Positions 49,852 through 59,560 are shown, counted from the first letter of the stretch. The stretch: 64,000 nt of DNA from UBA11090 sp035560555 (GCA_035560555.1 DATMZF010000057.1:1-64000); one strand, 5' to 3'. Numbers and translations are program-made. Notes: generated from the sequence alone by a model not told the origin.

Positions 49852-51309
49852 TTAAAAAGCTACATAGAAAGCGCGCGCGTCGATGCCCTTTACGCTGTCG
49901 GAACCCAGAATCTTCGCCCTAACCGGTGTTCCCGGAAGCAAAGTCTGCGGAACGCCTTCGATCCATAGCTTGAGATAGTTCGAAGATGTTCCAGCCCGTC
50001 CAGACGTCGAAGCCAGTTCATCGCCGACGTTCCTGTCGGTAATGGATACCTCTTCATCGGATTCAGGGTTGCAGCCTTTCTCGAGAATCGCGTCGACGTT
50101 TTTCCCCGTCCAGCGCTCGATATATCTGGCCTTCCCGGCTTCAGCGAGTTCCGAAAGCCTCGCCACGCGTTCGCCGGCCACCCTTTCGGGGACCTTGGGC
50201 CGCATATCGAAGGCTTTCGTGCCGGGACGGGCCGAGAAGGGAAAGGCGTGGATCCAGGCAAAATCCATGTCGCGACAGAAGGTGAGGGTTTCCTCGAACT
50301 CGGCATCGGTCTCGCCGGGAAAACCGGCGATGATGTCGCAGGCGAGGAAGGGATCGCTCCGCGCCGCCCTTAGGGCGGCGACCGCCTCGGCGATCCTCTC
50401 GGCCTTGTAGGGTCGGGCCATCCTTCGCAGCACGGCGTTGGATCCGGATTGCACCGAAAGGTGGACGTGCGGCTGGACGCGGGGATCGGCGAAGGCGCGG
50501 AGGAAAGCCTCGTCGACGAGTTCGGGTTCATAGCTCGAGATGCGGAAACGGATCCGCTTTGTTCCTTCGATTATATAGGTGAGAAGATCCGGGAATTTCA
50601 TGCCGCCATCGCGGTATTGGGCGAGGTTGATGCCGGTGAGGACGACTTCGGACTTGCCCGCTTCTTCGAGTTCGCGCAGTCGCTCGAGCGCGCGCTTAGG
50701 GGAAAGCGAGACGGCCGGTCCGCGCGCCAGGCAGACGCGGCAGTACGCGCAGCGGTTGTCGCAGCCATCCTCAACCTTAAGCGAGGGGCGCGAATGGAAG
50801 GCGAAGGTCCTGGGATGGTAGGCGAAGCGGTCCCGAGAAGGGGCGCCGGTCTGGGCGGATCCTGAGACATCGCCTTGGGCGGCGGGACCGGCGGCGGGGG
50901 CGGAGAGTTCGCTTTTCCACTCGACGACGGCATCCAGGAGGTCGCCGTGGCCCTGCCAGTTGTCCTGGAGCCAGGCCGCGAGGGATAGAAGCGCCGATTT
51001 TTCGTCGCCGGGCAGGACGATCGAGCGCGGATGGACGGGAGCGAGTCCTTCGGGGTCCATCTGCGCGTAACAGCCGGTCACCAGGACGACGGATTGGGAG
51101 TTTTGAGCCTGAGCCTGTCGAATGACGCGCCGGGCCTTCTGTTCGGCCTTGCTCGTCACGGTGCAGGTGTTGACGACGTAGAGGTCGGCGACTTCGTCGA
51201 AGGGGCGGATCGCCGCCCCGGCTTCCGAAAAGGCGTTGGCGACGGATTCCGTTTCCAGCTGGTTTAGCTTGCACCCGAGCGTCTTGAAGGCGACTTTGAG
51301 AACGGTCAT
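49852..51309 (-). CDS. mtaB: tRNA t6A37 methylthiotransferase MtaB
   Basis: A 485-residue radical-SAM enzyme that converts t6A to ms2t6A at position 37 of ANN-decoding tRNAs such as tRNA-Lys(UUU). N-terminal cluster ligands are Cys13, Cys49 and Cys80. The radical-SAM motif CDNRCAYC supplies Cys183, 187 and 190, and a C-terminal TRAM-like domain follows. An Ala/Gly/Ser-rich insertion (about 136-160) separates the two halves. The start at 51309 overlaps the TPR stop (ATGA). Longer upstream frames are not real. Confidence 0.92.
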   Translation of the reverse strand: MTVLKVAFKTLGCKLNQLETESVANAFSEAGAAIRPFDEVADLYVVNTCTVTSKAEQKARRVIRQAQAQNSQSVVLVTGCYAQMDPEGLAPVHPRSIVLPGDEKSALLSLAAWLQDNWQGHGDLLDAVVEWKSELSAPAAGPAAQGDVSGSAQTGAPSRDRFAYHPRTFAFHSRPSLKVEDGCDNRCAYCRVCLARGPAVSLSPKRALERLRELEEAGKSEVVLTGINLAQYRDGGMKFPDLLTYIIEGTKRIRFRISSYEPELVDEAFLRAFADPRVQPHVHLSVQSGSNAVLRRMARPYKAERIAEAVAALRAARSDPFLACDIIAGFPGETDAEFEETLTFCRDMDFAWIHAFPFSARPGTKAFDMRPKVPERVAGERVARLSELAEAGKARYIERWTGKNVDAILEKGCNPESDEEVSITDRNVGDELASTSGRAGTSSNYLKLWIEGVPQTLLPGTPVRAKILGSDSVKGIDARAFYVAF

Positions 51310-52004
51310 CCCTGCATCCGATCCTGTATCCGCTTTTTCCCTTCGAGCGCGTCGACGAGGTTGGGATTCAGGGTGAGGGCTTTTTCGTAGGCGTCGAGGG
51401 CCTGGAGAATTTTGCGCGCGTTTTCCCTGGCCCAGCCGAGCCTCGCCCACCATGCCGGATTGTTGGGATTGTGCTGGACCGCCGTGCTGAAGGCGATGTC
51501 GGCGTGCATATACTGGGCCATGCGGATGTAGAGTTCGCCGCAGATATAGAAGGAGAGTCCGGCCCTCGGGCCTTCGGGGTAGGTGGCTATGTATTCCCGA
51601 AGCATCGCGAGGGCGATGTCGTTTTTCCCTAGATAATAGGAAGCTTCGCCGATAGCCTGGGCGAGCCTCGGATCCTTGCGGATCTCGTAGCCTTTGAGAG
51701 CGTAGGATTCGGCTTCCGAATACTTGCGGAGCGCGACGAGGCTCCACGAGAGGCTGACGTAGGCGTCGATGTCGTCGCCGCCTTCCTTGATCCTCGCGAT
51801 CGCCTTGATCCTCGCTTCCTCATGCTTGCCGGCGATCGTCAGTTTGAGGATCTCCGAACCGGGCAGGGTTCCGCCCGCCGCGACGGAATAGTTCTGGGCT
51901 GTCTGGGCCGAGATCCCCGCGACGGCGCCCGTCGAAATGAGGATGAGGGCGCACACGAAAATCAGCGCCGCGCGCGACGCGTGGCGATTATCAGTCGATT
52001 TCAT
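51306..52004 (-). CDS. Secreted TPR-repeat protein
   Basis: 232 residues. Signal peptide or membrane anchor (about 14-34) followed by four or five TPR-like helix pairs (EARIKAIARIKEGGDDIDAY, KYSEAESYALKGYEIRKDP, KILQALDAYEKALTLNPNL). Likely a periplasmic scaffold. It overlaps bactofilin by 14 bases and mtaB by four. The start at 52004 has GGGGA upstream. The bactofilin link suggests a cell-shape or envelope-assembly role, by inference only. Confidence 0.8.
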   Translation of the reverse strand: MKSTDNRHASRAALIFVCALILISTGAVAGISAQTAQNYSVAAGGTLPGSEILKLTIAGKHEEARIKAIARIKEGGDDIDAYVSLSWSLVALRKYSEAESYALKGYEIRKDPRLAQAIGEASYYLGKNDIALAMLREYIATYPEGPRAGLSFYICGELYIRMAQYMHADIAFSTAVQHNPNNPAWWARLGWARENARKILQALDAYEKALTLNPNLVDALEGKKRIQDRMQG

Positions 52005-52356
52005 CGTTCCCCGTGAGCGCGACAGTCCCTTTAAACCGCTCTTCATCTTCGATAATGATATCCGGCGCTTCGAGCGAGGCCTCAACCGAGCTTCCGGCGA
52101 GCACTTGGATGCTCTCGGCCGCGATGGCGTTGCCTTTCAGCCCGCCGCGCACGGTGATTCTTCCGGCATGAACGACGGCATCGACGATGGCTTCCGGGGA
52201 CAGGTAGAGGTCGTCGCCGCAGAGGATGGTTCCCGAGATTTCGCCTTTGAGCAGCAAAGACTTGTCCGTCTTCACGGTACCGCTGAATTGTATATCTCTT
52301 CCGAGGATCGTGTCGATTTCGTCCTCGTCTATTACGCTGTTCTGGACTGTGGGCAT
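51991..52356 (-). CDS. Bactofilin
   Basis: 121 residues. It is a single right-handed beta-helix bactofilin domain: GRDIQFSGTVKTDKSLLLKGEISGTI, YLSPEAIVDAVVHAGRITVRGGLKGNAIA, EVLAGSS-type turns and an acidic tail. Bactofilins polymerise without nucleotide and position cell-wall enzymes. First of three overlapping genes; 50 bases separate it from rsmA. Confidence 0.9.
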   Translation of the reverse strand: MPTVQNSVIDEDEIDTILGRDIQFSGTVKTDKSLLLKGEISGTILCGDDLYLSPEAIVDAVVHAGRITVRGGLKGNAIAAESIQVLAGSSVEASLEAPDIIIEDEERFKGTVALTGNDEID

Positions 52357-52406
52357 GGCGATATCATAAAGATTTGCCTATAAAGGGGCAAGGCATGAAG
52401 GGCTCA

Positions 52407-53351
52407 TTACCGGGAAGTCGAGAGGGCAAAATAGACCGCCGCCAAATGTTCGGGATCCAAGGCCTCGGCGCGGATGTCCGCCTGGATGCCCAATCTGGTC
52501 AAGGTTTCGTCGAGCTTGCCCCCAAAATCGTTGTCCATGGCGTTGACGTTGTTTCTCAAGGTTTTCCTCCGCGAGGAGAAGGCGCTTCTCACGAAGCGGG
52601 AAAAACCGGACCTGTCTTCGGCGGCGATGGGATCGGGCCGAGGGGAGAGGCTGACGACGGAGCTCGTGACGCGGGGGCGGGGCCAAAAGGCCGCGGCGCC
52701 TATATCGTAGAGGATTTTCGTCCTGCAGACCGAGGAACAGAGGACGGAAAAAGCGGAGTAATCTTTTGTGCCGGGTCCGGAGGCTATCCTGCGGGCGGCT
52801 TCCTTCTGGACCGTGAAAATCATGCGCCCTGGCACGTCGTTGTTCTCCAGGAGGTCGGCGATGATGGCGAGGGCGACGTTGTAGGGCAGGTTGCCGAAGA
52901 TGATATCGGGCTTGGCGGAGGAGGTTGAGGTAGCGGAAGCGACGCCGGCGCCGCCGGGGGCATCGGCGCTGTTGCTTGGGACGACGAGGGCGGCGCCGGC
53001 GCTTGAGGCGACGCTGTCGAGGGCGCCTCTCCAGGTCTTGAGGAAATCGCCCTCGACGAGGCGGAAGCGCGGATTATCCCCAAAGAGCTCGCGCAAGATC
53101 CGGGCGAAACCGTGGTCTATTTCGAAGGCGGTGACATAGTGGCCTCGCTCGAGGAGAAGAGAGGTCATCGCGCCAATGCCGGGGCCAATTTCCCATACAT
53201 GGACCGGCGCGTTGGTCCCCAGCGCCGCGTAGAGCTTCTCCCTGGCGTTGGGATCGACGAGGAAATTCTGGCCGAAACGCTTGGACATCGCCAGTCCGCT
53301 GGCTTCGAGAAAGGTCTTTATGGAGGCTGGAGAATCGTAGGCTATCGTCAT
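52407..53351 (-). CDS. rsmA: 16S rRNA dimethyladenosine transferase
   Basis: A 314-residue KsgA/RsmA enzyme that dimethylates two adjacent adenines near the 3' end of 16S rRNA. Motifs: KRFGQNFLVDPN, the SAM loop WEIGPGIGAMTSLLL, VEGDFLKTW and catalytic FGNLPYN. Between the last two lies an unusual Ala/Ser/Gly/Thr-rich insertion of about 37 residues where relatives have about 10. The start at 53351 overlaps the comEC stop (ATGA). Confidence 0.93.
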   Translation of the reverse strand: MTIAYDSPASIKTFLEASGLAMSKRFGQNFLVDPNAREKLYAALGTNAPVHVWEIGPGIGAMTSLLLERGHYVTAFEIDHGFARILRELFGDNPRFRLVEGDFLKTWRGALDSVASSAGAALVVPSNSADAPGGAGVASATSTSSAKPDIIFGNLPYNVALAIIADLLENNDVPGRMIFTVQKEAARRIASGPGTKDYSAFSVLCSSVCRTKILYDIGAAAFWPRPRVTSSVVSLSPRPDPIAAEDRSGFSRFVRSAFSSRRKTLRNNVNAMDNDFGGKLDETLTRLGIQADIRAEALDPEHLAAVYFALSTSR

Positions 53352-54991
53352 GGTTTTCCTAGGGAAAAGGCTCCTGGGCGACGCGCTCCCGCCAGCCGGT
53401 TTAGCGCGTATTCGCCGTAGGGATAAGCATACACGAAGAGGGACAGAGCGACAATCGCCAAGGAGAGGAGGAGCTTTCGGACCTCGCCTTCCGGCCTGAT
53501 CGAGGGCAGGATGGCGCCAATTCTCATGATGAGAAGGATGGCCTCGTGGAGGAGTTCGTGCCAGCGCGAGAGCGCCGTGTTCAGGAAGGGAAGGAAACAC
53601 CCGACGAGGGTGCCACCCAGAAGCGACCACATGAAGAGAAGGACGACGGGACCAGAGAGGGTGGAGGCCACGATGCCGCCCAGCGCGAAGAACCCGAAGG
53701 TGGAGAGGGAAATGCCGGCTGTCGCGCACAATGCGGCGAAGGAGGCCGAAAGCGGTTTTGCCAGTATGCCGGGGACACGCCAGAGCAGGTTTTCCCAGCG
53801 CGCCGACAGGAGGGTGAGGCCGATCATCGCGGCGTAGGAAAGCGTGAACGAGAGGCTGCGCGCCTCAGCCGACTTCCACCCCAGCGCGAGGCAGAACACG
53901 AGGGAAAGCACGGCGATGCCCCGCTGAGGCCTGTCGATCCTGCGCAGGATCAAGGTCGAGAGGGTCATCAGCGCGGAACGCAGGAGCGAGGGGCCAGCCC
54001 CGGCGAGCCAAGTGAAGAAGAGGGCGAACATCAGGGACGCGGCGTCGGCGATATCGGCGCGCTTGAGCATTTTTGCGAAGAGGAGGGTCATGAGCGAGCA
54101 GAGGATGGAGAGATGCTGGCCCGAGAGCGAGAGTATGTGCGCGCAACCCGCGTCGCGGAAAAGCCTGGATTCCTCGTTCTCTATATCGTCCATGATACCG
54201 AGGAGGAGGGCTCGAGCCAGGGGGAAGGCAGCGCCCGATACGGCGGCGATTCTCGCGGAGAGGGCGCTCCTGGCCTCGCTCCGGAAGCCGGCGATTTTCG
54301 AGACGAAGGCGCCAAGGACGATATCCTTCGCCGAGGCGTAATAGAGAGCCTGCCCGGCGTCGATGACCGAAGGCCTGTCCACGCGGATTTTTCGCCCCGC
54401 GGGGAATTCGCCGGTGCTGTCCGTGACGAGGAGGCAGAGGGGGCGGCCGCGAGGCCAGGCGATCCGAGCGCGCCAGCCCGGCGAGGTCAGGGTGATTTCC
54501 CGCAACTCGATGGTCATGATGCTGTTCCCTTTAGAGGTGCGGCGACCGTCGGCGGCGACGGTGCCCGAAAAGCCGCCGATGGGAAAGCGGGAAAGTTCGC
54601 CGGGTTGGGCGCGCGCTGTCTCGGCGAGGGCAGCGGCCGCCCCCCAGGCAAGCCCTAAAGAGAAGGCGATGCCGATGACTGCGACGCCGCGGCTCCGCGA
54701 GGGGCCGCTTTGGCGCAGGGTGAGGGAGACGCCGGCCGCAGCGAGGGCGAGGAGCAAGACGACGCGGAGCCGCGACGGGCATCCATAGAAAACGAGCGCG
54801 GCGCCCAGCGCGGTCCACAGAACGGGAGCCTGCCGTGCCAGGGCGAAGGAAAGCACGGCGCCGAAACCCCGCGCATAGCTTGCATCACGCTTCCCTCGGC
54901 GCCTTTTGCCCGACTCCTCGGCGCGATCTTCCCTCGACGCCCTATCAGGCCGTTTTCTTCCTTTGGCGTCCGAGAATATTTTCATTTCCAT
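53348..54991 (-). CDS. comEC: ComEC/Rec2-type DNA-uptake channel protein, short form
   Basis: 547 residues. An N-terminal basic stretch and two to three TM segments precede a DUF4131-like OB region (about 130-230), then a Competence domain with many TM helices and the signature GCAHILSLSGQHLSILCSL and LAGAGPSLLRSALMT. The protein stops after the membrane part; the metallo-beta-lactamase domain of full-length ComEC (about 750 residues) is absent. It may be a naturally short homologue with a partner nuclease elsewhere. Confidence 0.85.
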   Translation of the reverse strand: MEMKIFSDAKGRKRPDRASREDRAEESGKRRRGKRDASYARGFGAVLSFALARQAPVLWTALGAALVFYGCPSRLRVVLLLALAAAGVSLTLRQSGPSRSRGVAVIGIAFSLGLAWGAAAALAETARAQPGELSRFPIGGFSGTVAADGRRTSKGNSIMTIELREITLTSPGWRARIAWPRGRPLCLLVTDSTGEFPAGRKIRVDRPSVIDAGQALYYASAKDIVLGAFVSKIAGFRSEARSALSARIAAVSGAAFPLARALLLGIMDDIENEESRLFRDAGCAHILSLSGQHLSILCSLMTLLFAKMLKRADIADAASLMFALFFTWLAGAGPSLLRSALMTLSTLILRRIDRPQRGIAVLSLVFCLALGWKSAEARSLSFTLSYAAMIGLTLLSARWENLLWRVPGILAKPLSASFAALCATAGISLSTFGFFALGGIVASTLSGPVVLLFMWSLLGGTLVGCFLPFLNTALSRWHELLHEAILLIMRIGAILPSIRPEGEVRKLLLSLAIVALSLFVYAYPYGEYALNRLAGARRPGAFSLGKP

Positions 54992-55062
54992 CGCCCTTGT
55001 ATCGCCCGCGGAACATCGGCCTGATTCAAATGACAGCGCTTTGGATTTAGTGTAGAATTATC

Positions 55063-55737
55063 GTGAAAACCATGGAACAGCGACCGATCGACCGACTTGC
55101 CCCGATTCTTCTACTCATCGCCGTCTACGGGATCGTGTGGATCGACCTTTTTCTGCCCCAGCCCCAGACGGAGCTCTTTTCCACGGTCTGGTATGGGTTT
55201 TCGGCCGCGAAGAGCGCCCTGCGCATCGTCTTTATCCTCCTCGCGATGAGGCTGTGGCTCGGGTTCGAGGAATTCAATTTCGGCATTTCAGGCATTTTCC
55301 CCACGGCGAAGGATGTGGCTAACGGAATTCTCGTCGCCGCCTCCGCTGTTCTGGTCGCCCTTCTCTTCGCTCTTCTCGCGCTGTTTTCGGGCGCCACGAA
55401 CCCCCTCCTCTCGCCTCTCGCGGGAGGAGGCGAGAAGCCGTTGACCCTTCTCGCGATGATCCTCTCGAGCCTCGGCATCGGCTATTCCGAAGAACTCTTC
55501 TTCCGGTTTTTCGCGGTAAGGACGCTCGAGAAGGCATGTTTTTCGGCTTCCGCAGCCATTCTCGCTTCGGCGCTCATATTCGGGGTATCCCATGGCTCCC
55601 AGGGGATTTTCGGCATGATCGGCGCCGCAATGCTCGCTCTCATTTTCTCGTTTTTCAGGACGAAGGGAAAAGGTCTCCACGCCCTCGCCCTGGGGCATGC
55701 CCTCTACGATCTGGTGATCCTCCTGGCCGTGACGTGA
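55063..55737 (+). CDS. CPBP-family intramembrane metalloprotease
   Basis: A 224-residue, about seven-TM protein. The active-site motif is YSEELFFRFFAVRTLE (Glu-Glu-x-x-x-Arg), followed by FGVSHGSQGIFG and a late GHALYD. Relatives process prenylated proteins or confer bacteriocin immunity. A GTG at 55063 and an ATG at 55072 are possible starts; TAGAAT at 55053-55058 is a likely -10, giving a very short or absent leader. Divergent from comEC. Confidence 0.85.
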   Translation: MKTMEQRPIDRLAPILLLIAVYGIVWIDLFLPQPQTELFSTVWYGFSAAKSALRIVFILLAMRLWLGFEEFNFGISGIFPTAKDVANGILVAASAVLVALLFALLALFSGATNPLLSPLAGGGEKPLTLLAMILSSLGIGYSEELFFRFFAVRTLEKACFSASAAILASALIFGVSHGSQGIFGMIGAAMLALIFSFFRTKGKGLHALALGHALYDLVILLAVT

Positions 55738-55812
55738 CTCAGGATTTCCGCCCCGAGGAAGCGCCGGCCAAACAATGTCAAGAAAACGTAATGTCCGCCG
55801 ATAATCAGAAGG

Positions 55813-56178
55813 ATGAAACCTTCGGAAAAAACGAGAAGTGATCTTCTCCGTTCTCTCGCGGAAGCGGACAAATTGCCGGCAAGCGCTCGCGCCGCGCTGT
55901 ACGGTTCCTGCGTCGACCGCTATTTCGGCTTTCTTCCCCAAGCCTCCCGGGAAGAGATATTCTCCTCCTTTGAGATCAAACGGCAGGCTGACGCGGCACA
56001 CGCGTCGGACTGGCTCGTCGCTATGGCGGGAATCTTTCTCCAGGATTATGACGGCAGCCCTCTCATCGATAGTGAATGGAAGGAGCTTCGCGACATGCTT
56101 TCGGTCGACTCGGGCGAGCTGGATATGGATGTCCTCACCTACGCCATGGGTCTCGTCATGGAGCATAAAGCGCTTTGA
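55813..56178 (+). CDS. Conserved-looking small acidic protein of unknown function
   Basis: 121 residues, mostly helical, slightly acidic, no TM segment. It contains one Trp-rich patch (ASDWLVAMAGIFLQDYDGSP). No family recognised. Its stop overlaps the start of the methyltransferase (TTGA), which argues for a genuine coupled gene. Confidence 0.55.
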   Translation: MKPSEKTRSDLLRSLAEADKLPASARAALYGSCVDRYFGFLPQASREEIFSSFEIKRQADAAHASDWLVAMAGIFLQDYDGSPLIDSEWKELRDMLSVDSGELDMDVLTYAMGLVMEHKAL

Positions 56179-56921
56179 GCATACCCGAATGGTTTGAAGA
56201 CGAAGAATTCTGGATCGCCTACGCTCCCCTCATGTTCGACGAAGCTCACTGGGCTGAAGTGCCCGCCATCGTCGACAACCTGCTCAAGCTTACCGCGACC
56301 GCCTCTGGAACCAGAATCCTGGACCTATGCTGCGGCGTGGGCAGGCACGCCATGGAATTCGCCGGCCGCGGTTTCGCGGTGACCGGCATAGACTTGACGC
56401 GAGCTTACCTCGACGCGGCGATAGAGACAGCGGAGGCGCTCGGCCTTTCTCCCGAGCTCATCAGGGAGGACGCGCGGCGTTTCCTGCGCCCCGAGAGCTT
56501 CGATCTCTGCGTCAATCTGTTTACGAGTTTCGGCTATTTCGCCAGGCGCGAGGATGACATTCTCATGTTGGGCAACTGCGCGAAAAACCTCGTCCCGGGA
56601 GGCTGCCTCGTCGTGGAGACGATCGGCAAGGAGCTGGCCGCCAGGGATTTCGTGGAAGGGGAGGAATTCGAGCGCTCAGGCTGGAACGTGAAGACCGAAT
56701 ACGAGATAGTCGGCGACTGGGAAGGCGAGAGGAACAGGTGGATACTGAGCAAGGGAACGACTCGCATAGACCGTTCCTTCGTCCTGCGGCTCTATTCCGG
56801 CTACGAGATGAAAATGGCCATCACGAAAGCTGGCTTCGCTTCCGTGGAGATTTTCGGCGGCCTGGACGGAAGGCCTTACGACGAAAAAGCCGAGAGCCTG
56901 GTCGCGGTAGCGCGCCGCTGA
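56175..56921 (+). CDS. Class I SAM-dependent methyltransferase
   Basis: 248 residues. Motif I ILDLCCGVGRHAMEFAGRGF, motif II VTGIDLTRAYLDAA, and motif IV FDLCVNLFTSFGYF with GGCLVVETIG. The substrate is unknown; small-molecule methylases of this shape are common. It begins at a TTG overlapping the previous stop. Confidence 0.85.
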   Translation: MSIPEWFEDEEFWIAYAPLMFDEAHWAEVPAIVDNLLKLTATASGTRILDLCCGVGRHAMEFAGRGFAVTGIDLTRAYLDAAIETAEALGLSPELIREDARRFLRPESFDLCVNLFTSFGYFARREDDILMLGNCAKNLVPGGCLVVETIGKELAARDFVEGEEFERSGWNVKTEYEIVGDWEGERNRWILSKGTTRIDRSFVLRLYSGYEMKMAITKAGFASVEIFGGLDGRPYDEKAESLVAVARR

Positions 56922-56959
56922 AGATAATGACAAGAACGCGACACGCCGAGGCAGCCGTC

Positions 56960-59560
56960 ATGAAACGGCTTTTCTCCATGGCTTCCCTCATGATTTTTCT
57001 GGTATCCGGAATGGGGGTCCTCGGTCTTTCGGCTCAGGACGGCGCTCCACCCCAGAACGACATCGTAGCCCCGGACAGCGCCGCCGTCGAGGGAGCGCCG
57101 GTCCCGATTTTCGACGCCTTGCCCCTGACCCAGGAAGGCATGGGAGCGGAGGCCTGGTATTACGAGGCCAAGAAGCTCGAACAGGACGGGGCGGCCGATC
57201 CGGAACAGCAGGCCTCGATTGAGGCGATGTATACCCTCGCCTTCCATTTCGGCGAGAAGGTGGCGGCGAGGGAAGCGGGCAAGGCGTTGCTCCAGCGCGC
57301 GGTAAAGGCCACGGCGCCCTCCTCGATAAGAACTATCGCATCCTTCTGGCTGGATTACTTCGGGCCGGATTGGGAAGTCTTCAGAACCCTCATCGCGGCC
57401 TGCATGGAATCCGGAGACCCCGCATGCGCGATTGAAACGATAGAGACGCTGCGCGCGGTCTCCCCTTCGATCGCGAAGACCAAAATCGGCGAACTCGCTT
57501 TCTCCGAATATTCGGCTCGGGCCGCGCTCGGCGATTTTTCCTGGAGCATGGCAGCCCTAGCCTATCTCAAGACCGCCTCGCTCGATTCCTGGGGCTCGAA
57601 AATACTGCGCCTCGCCGCGTCGGCGCCCGATCTGGACGTCGAAACGAAAGAACTTGTCCTCATGCGCGCGGATTTCAGGGAAAAAGAATATACCCAGGCC
57701 GCCGCGCACGCCTCAGGCGCGGGCAGGCTTCTGCACGAGCCGGGAACGGCTCGTTTCCTCATCTCGGAGGCGGGCAAGGCTTACGTCAATGCCGGCGCCA
57801 AGGAAGAAGGAATGGCTTTCTTCATGTCGTTCTTTCCCGATGCGCGGACGCCGGACAGTCCCGAGGCCATCGTATCCTCGCTCGCGGCAAAAAAGCCGGA
57901 AGAAAGGCTCTGGGTAGCCGCCTACTATCTCGCCAGGCTCTGGCTTTCCGCCGACCGTTCGCAGAACGCGGCCATTCTCTTCCTGGCGCTCACCGACAGC
58001 GCCCCATCGGCGGCCGACGCAGACGGCGCCCTCTGGTATTGGCTCGATATCACGATGAGGCGCATAGCCGCCGACGACATCGCCACCTTCGACGCGGGGA
58101 GCGCCGCGGCCGCGGGCGCGAACGGCGCGACCGCAGGCGGAAACGCGGCGGCCGACATCGGCACCGGCGCCGTGGATACGAACAGCGTGGCGGCCGCGTC
58201 CCCGGAGCCCGGCCCCAGCGCGAGGCGCTCGCTCGAGTTGGGCGCCCTCCTCGAAGCTTCGGCGCGATGGAAGGATCCCGCCTATTTCGACGATATCGTC
58301 GAATCCTACGACAGGCTTCTGCTGAAGGGGAAGTCCTGGAACGACCTGCTTTCGCTCCTCATCCTCATAGGCGAAAAGATCTCGCCCACCATGAAGACGA
58401 GGCTTTTGTACCAAGCGGGGAGGCTCATCGAGGAGAAGCTCGCCCTGAACCACACGGCCGATTCGCCGGAGAAAGATCTCGCCGCCGGGTATTTCCGCCA
58501 AATCCTGGATAATCCCAACGCCGAGGAATATTACAGGACCATGTCGGCGTGGCGCCTGGGCATCGACCCGCCCTACCTGAAACAGATGCCTGATCTGTCG
58601 GCGAAGGCTTTCGGCGATGAAGCCGCCGGCGCCAGACCGGCCTCGCCCGAGGCGGCCTACGCGGCGGCGACGGCGGCGACCGGGAACGGAAACGCGGGGA
58701 TAAACGGCAACGGCGTCCAGTCCGCCCTGACCCTCATAAGGAATTACCTCAACTACGACCTCGACGAAATGGCTTTCTCCCTCGCGATGAACTATCTCGG
58801 CAGCCTCGACAAGGCCGTGATAGCGGGGCTGGCCTTCGACCTGTCGAAGGAAGGCCAACACTACGCGGCGCTAAGGCTGGCGCGCGACGCGGTGAACCGC
58901 GGGGCCGGAAGCCAATATCCCGAACTGTACAGGCTCATCTATCCGAAAGCCTGGAACGACATCGTCGCCGTGGGCGCCGCCATATCGGGAATACCCGAGG
59001 CCCTCGCCTACGGCATCATCAGATCGGAGAGCACTTTCGACCCCAAGGCGGTCTCCTACGCGGGAGCCGTCGGTCTCTCGCAACTCATGCCCTCGACGGC
59101 CGCCGAAACGGCTTCAGGCCTCAAGATGCAGAACTATTCCCTCACCGATCCGGCGGATAATGTCAGGATTGGATTCACCTATTACTCGTACATGCTGGCC
59201 CGTTTCGGCGGCAAGCCCATGAGGGCGATGTTCGCCTACAACGCCGGCCCCAGCCGCATGATGGCCTGGTCCAGGGAATCGGGAGAGCTTCCCGACGATA
59301 TCCTCCTGGAAACGCTCCATCTCGCCCAGCCCCGGCAGTACGCGAAGAACATCATTCAGGCCACCCTCGCCTTCGGGAAAATCCAGTACGGAATCGCGGC
59401 GCTGCCGCTTCTCGACTATCTCGTCGACGCGAAGCCGCTGAGAAACGCCGACAGGACGGAAGAAGCGGTCGCGGCTAAAGCCGCCGAAGGCGTTCTGACG
59501 GTTCCCCCTCCATTGGCCCCCGCCCAGGAGGCACCGGCCGGTCATGGCGAGACGATGTGA
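56960..59560 (+). CDS. Soluble lytic murein transglycosylase (Slt70-like)
   Basis: 866 residues. Signal peptide ending at GLSAQD, a long helical superhelix (about 40-650), and a C-terminal SLT domain: YGIIRSESTFDPKAVSYAGAVGLSQLMP, where Glu (near 690) is catalytic, then AMFAYNAGPSRM. It cleaves peptidoglycan glycan strands to 1,6-anhydroMurNAc. Two Ala/Gly/Asn-rich inserts interrupt the superhelix (about 385-425 and 560-590). The ATG at 56960 has GAGG upstream; one at 56927 is less likely. Confidence 0.9.
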   Translation: MKRLFSMASLMIFLVSGMGVLGLSAQDGAPPQNDIVAPDSAAVEGAPVPIFDALPLTQEGMGAEAWYYEAKKLEQDGAADPEQQASIEAMYTLAFHFGEKVAAREAGKALLQRAVKATAPSSIRTIASFWLDYFGPDWEVFRTLIAACMESGDPACAIETIETLRAVSPSIAKTKIGELAFSEYSARAALGDFSWSMAALAYLKTASLDSWGSKILRLAASAPDLDVETKELVLMRADFREKEYTQAAAHASGAGRLLHEPGTARFLISEAGKAYVNAGAKEEGMAFFMSFFPDARTPDSPEAIVSSLAAKKPEERLWVAAYYLARLWLSADRSQNAAILFLALTDSAPSAADADGALWYWLDITMRRIAADDIATFDAGSAAAAGANGATAGGNAAADIGTGAVDTNSVAAASPEPGPSARRSLELGALLEASARWKDPAYFDDIVESYDRLLLKGKSWNDLLSLLILIGEKISPTMKTRLLYQAGRLIEEKLALNHTADSPEKDLAAGYFRQILDNPNAEEYYRTMSAWRLGIDPPYLKQMPDLSAKAFGDEAAGARPASPEAAYAAATAATGNGNAGINGNGVQSALTLIRNYLNYDLDEMAFSLAMNYLGSLDKAVIAGLAFDLSKEGQHYAALRLARDAVNRGAGSQYPELYRLIYPKAWNDIVAVGAAISGIPEALAYGIIRSESTFDPKAVSYAGAVGLSQLMPSTAAETASGLKMQNYSLTDPADNVRIGFTYYSYMLARFGGKPMRAMFAYNAGPSRMMAWSRESGELPDDILLETLHLAQPRQYAKNIIQATLAFGKIQYGIAALPLLDYLVDAKPLRNADRTEEAVAAKAAEGVLTVPPPLAPAQEAPAGHGETM

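Noticed and set aside
51310..51747. N-terminal extension of MtaB
   Set aside because: It overlaps the TPR gene in another frame. The conserved GCKLNQLE block requires the start at 51309.
56738..56959. N-terminal extension of the lytic transglycosylase by 74 residues
   Set aside because: It lies over the methyltransferase gene in another frame, and a clean signal peptide begins at 56960.
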